Positions 58,864 to 64,000 of a DNA stretch of 64,000 nt are shown piece by piece (position 1 is the stretch's first letter; every line of letters starts with the position of its first letter). A program made the position numbers and the translations under genes. The stretch covers positions 1 to 64,000 of the forward strand of contig JAJPGT010000031.1 of the NCBI GenBank assembly GCA_021325655.1. The letters run 5' to 3'. Under the pieces are notes generated by a model. The model did no database searches and was not told the origin of the DNA. It saw only the letters and a list, made by a program, of their open reading frames with translations. This DNA comes from Pseudomonadota bacterium (GTDB lineage: Bacteria > Chloroflexota > UBA6077 > JAJPGT01).

Positions 58864-61412
58864 CAACCCGCCTGCCAGCCACTCGTCTGGTAGAAGTGCC
58901 GCTTGAAGACCTGGACGAGCCCCAGGTACGTCACGACCATCACCGCCAGCACCACGAAGAACGGCGGCGGCGGCGGGGCGACGAAGCCGATATCCCGGCC
59001 GAGCGGCGACAGGACCAGCGCCAGGCCGGCCAGGATGCTGCCAAACACGCTCGCCATCAGGGGCCGGCTCGGCCGGCTGCGGAACGGGTTGCCGGCGGTG
59101 CGGATCACGAAGACCACCAGCGTCTGCGTGGCCAGCGACTCGATGAACCAGCCCGCCCGGAACAGCTCCGGCCCCGCCCGGAACACCCCGAGCAGCACTG
59201 CGAAGGTCAGAAAGTCGTACAGCGAGCTGAGCGGCCCCAGGCCGAACATGAAGCGCTGGATGAGCCCCATGTCCCACCGACGGGGCCGAGCAACGTAGCT
59301 GGCGTCCACGTTGTCGGTGGGGATGGCGAGCTGCGACAAGTCGTACAGGAAGTTGTTGATGAGGATCTGCACCGGCAGCAGTGGTAGGAACGGTAGGAAA
59401 GCCGAAGCGAGCGCCATGCTGAGCATGTTGCCGAAGTTGGAGCTGGTGCCCATCAGCACGTACTTGGTGACATTGCCGAAGCTCTTACGGCCTTCCACCA
59501 CCCCGCGCTCGATCGCCGCCAGGCTCTTCTCCAGCAAGATCACGTCGGCCGCCTCCTTGGCCACGTCCACCCCATTGGCGACCGAGATCCCCACGTCTGC
59601 GGCGTGCAGCGATGGGGCGTCGTTGATCCCGTCGCCCAGATAACCGACCACGTGGCGCGTGCGCTTCAGGGCACGGATAACGCGATTCTTCTGCACGGGC
59701 GAGAGCCGGACGAAGACGTCGGTTCGCTCTGCCACCGCGGCCAGCGCGTCGTCACTCATCCGCTCCAGCTCGGCGCCGAGCACCACCCGCTCGATGGGGA
59801 TGCCCACCTGGGCGCAGATCGCGCGGGTCACCAGCTCTCCGTCCCCGGTCAGAACCTTGACCGTCACTCCCAGCGTTCGCAGCCGGGCCAGCGTGTCGCG
59901 TACCGACGGATCGGGCGGGTCCAGGAAGGCCGCGAAGCCACAGAGGATGAGATCGGCCTCGTCTTCAGCCGAGATCGTCTCCCGGTCGGCCGCGACTGGC
60001 TTGCGGGCGATCGCCAGCAGGTGGTAGCCGGCTCGGCTCAGCCGCTCGAACGTCTGCTCGGCCTGGCGCTGGAGCTCGGCGGTGAAGGGGACGACAGCCT
60101 CGCCCTGCTCGACGCGCGAGCACAGCGGCAGCAGCCCCTCGGGTGCACCCTTGGCGACGAGCTGCACGCCCTCCGGCCCGGCAGCCAGCACGCTCACCCG
60201 GCGGCGCTCGAAGTCGAAGGGGAGTTCGGCGCGCTTGGTGAAGTCTTCAATCACCGGGTGCTCGTGCGCCAGGATCGCCGCATCCAGCGGGCTGCGGACG
60301 CCGCTCTCCAGCGCGCTGTTCACGCACGCCCAGCGCAGCACCGCGGCGGAGTCGACACCCCCGATATCCACATGCTCCTCGAGCACCACTGCGCCGCGGG
60401 TGAGCGTACCGGTCTTGTCGCTGCAGAGCACGTCCATGTTCCCAAGGTGCTCGATCGCCGCCAGGTGCTTGACGATTACCTTGCCCCGCGCCATGTGCAG
60501 CGCCCCCTGCCCCAGGGTAACTGTCATGATCATCGGGAGAAACTCCGGGGTCAGCCCCACTGCCAGCGCCAGCGCGAACAGCAGCGACTCCAGCGGATCC
60601 CGGCGCAGCAGCGCGTTCACCAGGAAGACGAACAGCACCAATCCTAGTACGGTGCGCATGATGATGAAGCCAAAGCGGCGAGTGCCGTGCTCGAACTCGC
60701 TAGGGGGAGCCTTCTCGACCAGGGTGCGAGCGATGGCCCCGAACTGGGTCTGGCGCCCGGTCGCGGTGACGACGGCCTGGCCCACGCCGCTCACCACGGA
60801 CGTGCCGGCGAACAGGCGGCCAGTTGACCCCTCGCCGACGCGCTTCTCGACCGGCAGGGACTCGCCGGTCAGAGCAGCCTCGTCGAGCATGAGCGTTGTC
60901 GCGGCCAGGAGCTGCGCGTCGGCTGGGATCAGGTCCCCGGCGCGGACCTCCAGCAGGTCGCCCGGCACCACCTCGCGCACCGGGATCTGCCGCGGCCGGC
61001 CGTCTCGCCACACGGTCGCGGTGGGGGCGACCAGGCGGCGCAGGGTGTTTGCCGCCTGCTGCGAGCGGTAGACCTGGAAGACGTTCAGCGCGACGCTCAG
61101 CACGACCATCAGCGCGATGATCGTGGCGTTCAGCACGTCGCCGAGCAGCCCCGAGATCAGGCTCGCGACCAGCAGGATGAGGACCAGCGGGTTGGTCGAG
61201 AAGTCGATCGCGGTGCGCAGCGGCCAGAAGCGCCGGCCGCTCTGGACGTCGTTGGGGCCATATCGCGCCAGCCGCGCGGCGGCCTCGGCCGAGCTGAGCC
61301 CACGGGTCTCTGCTGGCGGCGGGCTCACCGCTTCGATGGCACCCAGCGCGGGGCCCGAGGGCCCCGCGCTGGGTGCGTGCTTGGCCCGTGCCGGGTCAGG
61401 CGCCTGCGGCAT
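58863..61412 (-). CDS. magnesium-type P-type ATPase, MgtA-like
   Basis: An 849-residue P3B-type pump. Actuator AALTGESLPVEKR, phosphorylation site CSDKTGTLTRG, and hinge LGDGINDAPSLHAADVGISV are intact. Helix 4 carries TPEFLPMIMTVTLGQGA, as in MgtA/MgtB magnesium importers. The ATG at 61412 is chosen because GGAG lies 6 bases before it, overlapping an upstream ATG at 61424. The N-terminal region (APSAGPSGPALGA) is encoded by a perfect 18-bp inverted repeat. First gene of the two-ATPase operon, divergent from the stress-protein gene. Confidence 0.93.
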   Translation of the reverse strand: MPQAPDPARAKHAPSAGPSGPALGAIEAVSPPPAETRGLSSAEAAARLARYGPNDVQSGRRFWPLRTAIDFSTNPLVLILLVASLISGLLGDVLNATIIALMVVLSVALNVFQVYRSQQAANTLRRLVAPTATVWRDGRPRQIPVREVVPGDLLEVRAGDLIPADAQLLAATTLMLDEAALTGESLPVEKRVGEGSTGRLFAGTSVVSGVGQAVVTATGRQTQFGAIARTLVEKAPPSEFEHGTRRFGFIIMRTVLGLVLFVFLVNALLRRDPLESLLFALALAVGLTPEFLPMIMTVTLGQGALHMARGKVIVKHLAAIEHLGNMDVLCSDKTGTLTRGAVVLEEHVDIGGVDSAAVLRWACVNSALESGVRSPLDAAILAHEHPVIEDFTKRAELPFDFERRRVSVLAAGPEGVQLVAKGAPEGLLPLCSRVEQGEAVVPFTAELQRQAEQTFERLSRAGYHLLAIARKPVAADRETISAEDEADLILCGFAAFLDPPDPSVRDTLARLRTLGVTVKVLTGDGELVTRAICAQVGIPIERVVLGAELERMSDDALAAVAERTDVFVRLSPVQKNRVIRALKRTRHVVGYLGDGINDAPSLHAADVGISVANGVDVAKEAADVILLEKSLAAIERGVVEGRKSFGNVTKYVLMGTSSNFGNMLSMALASAFLPFLPLLPVQILINNFLYDLSQLAIPTDNVDASYVARPRRWDMGLIQRFMFGLGPLSSLYDFLTFAVLLGVFRAGPELFRAGWFIESLATQTLVVFVIRTAGNPFRSRPSRPLMASVFGSILAGLALVLSPLGRDIGFVAPPPPPFFVVLAVMVVTYLGLVQVFKRHFYQTSGWQAG
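61339..61376. repeat. perfect 18-bp inverted repeat inside the start of the mgtA-like gene
   Basis: GCACCCAGCGCGGGGCCC (61339-61356) and GGGCCCCGCGCTGGGTGC (61359-61376) are exact reverse complements around two bases. It lies within codons 13-25 of the mgtA-like gene. Its stability could slow translation or end transcription early. MgtA genes elsewhere are controlled in their leaders by Mg2+. Function here is inferred. Confidence 0.6.
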
Positions 61413-61653
61413 GCTGCACTCCATTACGTTTGCTCATGGCGTCCTTCCTCAGTCAGCCCCTCCAAGGATCCGGCCGGCCGGTTGCCGGGCGCGTGGCGGA
61501 GGGTAAATGCCACGTGAACGACGCCGCGCGTGGCCCGGGCGTTCACCCCCTGTTTACGCGCCGCAACCGACCAGGCAACCGACCGCCCCTATGCTCCCTC
61601 CCGCGAGGCCCGGCTGACGGGCTCCCCGGGGGCTTCCCCGCCAGGAGATGGTG

Positions 61654-62748
61654 ATGTCAGACACCATTCTGGTCCCGCTCGACGGCTCCTCCCTGGCCGG
61701 CCGCGCGGTGCCCTATGCCACTGCGCTGGCGCGAGCAACAGGCGCGCGGCTGGTCCTGCTGTGGGCACTGTCCCCGCGCGAGCTGAGCCGCACCTTGGAT
61801 CACCGGCCGGACCCAGCCGCCGAGCTGCAGGACGCGGTAGATCTGGTGCGTAGCGAGGGGGTTGAGGCCGAGCCGTACCTGTCTACCGTCTACTTTCCGA
61901 CCGAGGTGCCCGGAGCGATCGTCGACGCGGCGCGTGAGCACCAGGCATGGATGATTGTCATGTCTACCCACGGGCGCGGTGGGCTGGGCCGCTGGATGTT
62001 CGGCAGTGTCGCCGATGCGGTCCTGCGCCGGGCGGAGGTGCCGGTGCTGCTGATCTCGGCAACCTGTGAGCGCACCTGGCCGACCGGCCGGCCGCGGCGC
62101 ATCCTGGTTCCGCTCGACGGCTCGCTGCTGGCGGAACAGGCGCTGGGACCAGCGAGCGAGCTGGCACGGGCCACCGGCGCCGAAGTGCTGCTGCTACGGG
62201 TGATCGAGCTGCCCGGCCCGGAGTATGCCGCAATGTACGGGGCCTATGAGGCCGACACGATGATCGCCGAGGCGCACAAATCCCTAGACCCTATCGTGGC
62301 GCGCCTCCTGGCGAGCGGGGTGACGGCAGCGGCGCGCTTCGAGGTCGGGTCGCCCGAGCGTGTGATTGCGGAGATCGCTCACAGGGACAACGTAGACCTG
62401 GTGGCGATGGCGACCCACGGGCGCGGTGGCCTGAGCCGGGTGGTGCTGGGCAGCGTGGCCACCGGCGTCCTGCAGCGAACCACCGTGCCGCTGCTGCTGG
62501 TGCGCCCGACCGCAGCACAGATGGTTACGACGACGGCAGCAGCGGTTGCAGGGCAGCCAGTGGTCTCCCTGAGCCTGACCGACAAGGAGCTGGATCTGGT
62601 CCAGCGCGGGCTGCAGGAGCTGGCCTACGCCCCCGGGCACCCGGCCGAGCTGGCCCAGCCGGCGCGGGCGCTGCTGGATCGGCTCAAAGGGGTCGAGCCG
62701 GCAGGCGCCACCCGACCGCCCACCGAGAGCGCCAACGCCTCGGGCTGA
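61654..62748 (+). CDS. universal stress protein with two UspA domains
   Basis: A 364-residue tandem UspA protein. Domain 1 covers about residues 1-145 with the ATP loop STHGRGGLGRWMFGS; domain 2 covers about 150-290 with ATHGRGGLSRVVLGS. Both G-x2-G-x9-GS loops look intact. A helical tail of about 70 residues follows. The ATG at 61654 is chosen because AGGAG ends 6 bases before it, while the ATG at 61648 directly follows it. It is divergent from the P-type ATPase operon, suggesting a joint stress response. Confidence 0.93.
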   Translation: MSDTILVPLDGSSLAGRAVPYATALARATGARLVLLWALSPRELSRTLDHRPDPAAELQDAVDLVRSEGVEAEPYLSTVYFPTEVPGAIVDAAREHQAWMIVMSTHGRGGLGRWMFGSVADAVLRRAEVPVLLISATCERTWPTGRPRRILVPLDGSLLAEQALGPASELARATGAEVLLLRVIELPGPEYAAMYGAYEADTMIAEAHKSLDPIVARLLASGVTAAARFEVGSPERVIAEIAHRDNVDLVAMATHGRGGLSRVVLGSVATGVLQRTTVPLLLVRPTAAQMVTTTAAAVAGQPVVSLSLTDKELDLVQRGLQELAYAPGHPAELAQPARALLDRLKGVEPAGATRPPTESANASG

Positions 62749-62893
62749 CCCGGCGGCGCCCGGTGCTCCCCTGTGCCGCCAGCGGTGCCAGCGCGGGGCG
62801 AGCACGCCGATCAGGAACGGGGGCGTGAACAGCCGCGGGATGCGAGCGGCGAGCTACCGGGCAGGGATATGTCGTCGAGCGAGCTCGGACGCA

Positions 62894-62932
62894 GGGAACG
62901 GCCGACCCGCCTCTTGCGGGTCGGCCGTTCCC
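62894..62932 (+). terminator. strong hairpin after the stress-protein gene
   Basis: GGGAACGGCCGACCCGC (62894-62910) pairs perfectly with GCGGGTCGGCCGTTCCC (62916-62932) around CTCTT. It lies about 145 bases after the stop at 62748. No long T-run, but very stable. It also stands near the end of the decayed SDR gene. Confidence 0.65.
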
Positions 62933-62954
62933 TCGCTGGCGGCAGCCTGGGTGG

Positions 62955-63400
62955 CGAGCGGGCCACGTAAGCGCCGTCGACCCGCAGCGGGTGGCCGGCG
63001 ACGAAGAAGGTCTTATCCGAGCACAGCCAGACGATCGCCTACGCCACCTCCTCGGGCCGGCCCAGCCGCCCGATCGAATGCAGTTCGGCGAGCTGTCGGT
63101 ATCCCTCCTGGTGCTGGCCCACCGCGACCCCGCGCTCCATCCCCATCGACGCTCGATGAAACTGGGGCAGACCATGTTGATGCGGATACCCTGGGCGGCA
63201 TAGTCCAACGCGGCCACCTTGGGCAGTCCGAGCTCGCCGTGCTTGGCCGCGGTGTAGGCCGGGGCAGGGGCGAAGCCGACTCCCCGTTAGTGCTCCAGGG
63301 CGTCGCGACCAGCACCTCCGCGGCGTTCGCCACGTCCGTACGCACGAAGGCCGCTTCACCCCCGCCCTGGCTGAAGCGGGTGCTCGAACAGTGCTCGCCA
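62955..63400 (-). pseudogene. decayed short-chain dehydrogenase/reductase gene
   Basis: On the complement pieces of an SDR enzyme can be followed: FVRTDVANAAEV, then APAPAYTAAKHGELG with the catalytic YxxxK, VAALDYAAQGIRINMVCPSF, LHSIGRLGRPEEVA, an in-frame stop, then AIVWLCSDKTFFVAGHPLRV and DGAYVAR. The pieces need several frame changes, and a second stop precedes GVGFAPAPAY. The N-terminal nucleotide-binding region is largely missing. Not functional. Confidence 0.75.
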
Positions 63401-63430
63401 CCAGGCAACGCGAATGAAGAGTGAAGTGGG

Positions 63431-63467
63431 CCCCGAGGGCCTGAGCCGACGGCTCAGGCCCTCGGGG
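63431..63467 (-). terminator. terminator of the membrane-protein gene at the window end
   Basis: CCCCGAGGGCCTGAGCC (63431-63447) pairs perfectly with GGCTCAGGCCCTCGGGG (63451-63467) around 3 bases. On the minus strand it starts 59 bases after the stop of the gene at 63526 and is followed by a pyrimidine-rich stretch. Confidence 0.65.
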
Positions 63468-63525
63468 CTGGTGTCGAGTCGAGCGGTAGCCGAGTCACAG
63501 GACGGACAGCCGGACCCGGGCCCCG

Positions 63526-64000
63526 TCATGGACTCCCCGAGACGCGCGCTCGGTTGGGCGGCCGGGGCGCGGAGACTGCGGCCGCCCGACGGGCTCGGCG
63601 GATGGCTCGGGCGGTGAGGATGGCGAACAGCAGGAGCGCGGCCGCGTTGAGCAGGCCGCCCCAGTCGCGGGCCGCCGACGACGAGGTAAGGTCGCCGCCG
63701 ATGCGGGCCAGCAGCGAGCCGTGGAGGAGTCCCACGTGCAGGTAGAAGGCGCGCTCGAACGGCACCCCGATACCGGTCACCGCCGGGACGATCGTCGGGG
63801 CATGGCCGAAAATCATGGAGAACACAAAGCCCACGAACAGGCTATGAACCATCGCGTCATACCAGAGCCCCTCGATAATCTCCGGTCCGAGCAGCCAGAG
63901 CAGGCCGGCGACACCCAGCCAAACGTAGCCCAGCAGGAGGCAGACCCCGCCGAAGCGGGCCAGGCCCCCTCGGTGCAGCGCGCGGCGGGCGACGTCGTAG
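63526..64000 (-). CDS. integral membrane protein, unknown function (C-terminal part)
   Basis: About 158 residues of a larger membrane protein are visible, reading from the window end. Helices include LLLGYVWLGVAGLLWLLG, HSLFVGFVFSMIFGHAPTIV and LLNAAALLLFAILTARAI. The end is Arg- and Pro-rich. The pattern FVFSMIFGHAPTIVPAVTG with histidines next to helices is reminiscent of NnrS- or haem-copper-type membrane proteins, but the call is weak. The N-terminus lies beyond the window. Confidence 0.65.
   Translation of the reverse strand, partial: YDVARRALHRGGLARFGGVCLLLGYVWLGVAGLLWLLGPEIIEGLWYDAMVHSLFVGFVFSMIFGHAPTIVPAVTGIGVPFERAFYLHVGLLHGSLLARIGGDLTSSSAARDWGGLLNAAALLLFAILTARAIRRARRAAAVSAPRPPNRARVSGSP

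Noticed and set aside
56317-59277. Longer start for the PEEFP-type ATPase at 59277
   Set aside because: The extension overlaps the MgtA-like gene in another frame; the TGATG junction at 58863 is the natural start.

Overview
The window is high-GC DNA, densely coding on both strands, with many GTG and some TTG starts. Several features point to a member of the Chloroflexota, most likely Thermomicrobia-like: three solute-binding lipoproteins with long Ala/Pro/Thr linkers behind the lipobox, an F420-type luciferase-like oxidoreductase, PdxS/PdxT-type vitamin B6 synthesis and large clusters of peptide and sugar ABC transporters. The taxonomic call is an inference. No CRISPR array, rRNA or intact mobile element was seen.

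Layout. 1-1085: N-terminal part of an RND efflux pump (minus). 1337-7074: a plus-strand cluster of creatininase-type amidohydrolase, aspartoacylase-like deacylase and a peptide ABC importer without ATPase genes. 7217-9156: a small membrane-anchored protein and a MocR-type regulator whose PLP lysine is replaced. 9334-16005: a minus-strand galactoside operon (binding protein, two permeases, GH36, GH42). 16697-17500: a secreted protein with a domain that recurs at 48270-49022. 17647-19263: pdxST behind a promoter carrying three AAAATGG-type boxes. 19399-23231: hyuAB (minus). 23757-35434: a long plus-strand operon with a complete peptide ABC importer, a C45-like amidase, an LLM oxidoreductase, a CocE/NonD hydrolase and a PucR-type regulator, faced by an M20 peptidase. 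Together, 1.3-7 kb and 19-36 kb look like catabolic islands for peptide- or amide-like compounds.

36.9-42.1 kb holds tRNA-Leu, tRNA-Val, remnants of a histidine kinase and a LuxR-type regulator, a membrane glycosyltransferase, tRNA-Phe, and a divergent padR/methyltransferase pair around a perfect 18-bp inverted repeat. 42462-44198 is a strikingly AT-richer glycosidase-like gene, probably acquired. 44.3-54 kb carries envelope and secreted proteins (di-haem cytochrome, RCC1-repeat protein, L,D-transpeptidase, DedA, RskA-like secreted protein), a His-rich small protein, a 26-residue membrane peptide and a response regulator. tRNA-Gly is followed by decayed ackA and phosphoketolase genes. 55.8-64 kb holds a SHOCT protein, two overlapping P-type ATPases (the second MgtA-like), a double-domain universal stress protein, a decayed SDR gene and the end of a membrane protein that runs off the window.

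Regulatory reading: likely sigma70-type promoters were found before tRNA-Leu, tRNA-Gly, pdxS, the second peptide operon and the methyltransferase. Several perfect 12-17 bp hairpins act as likely terminators.
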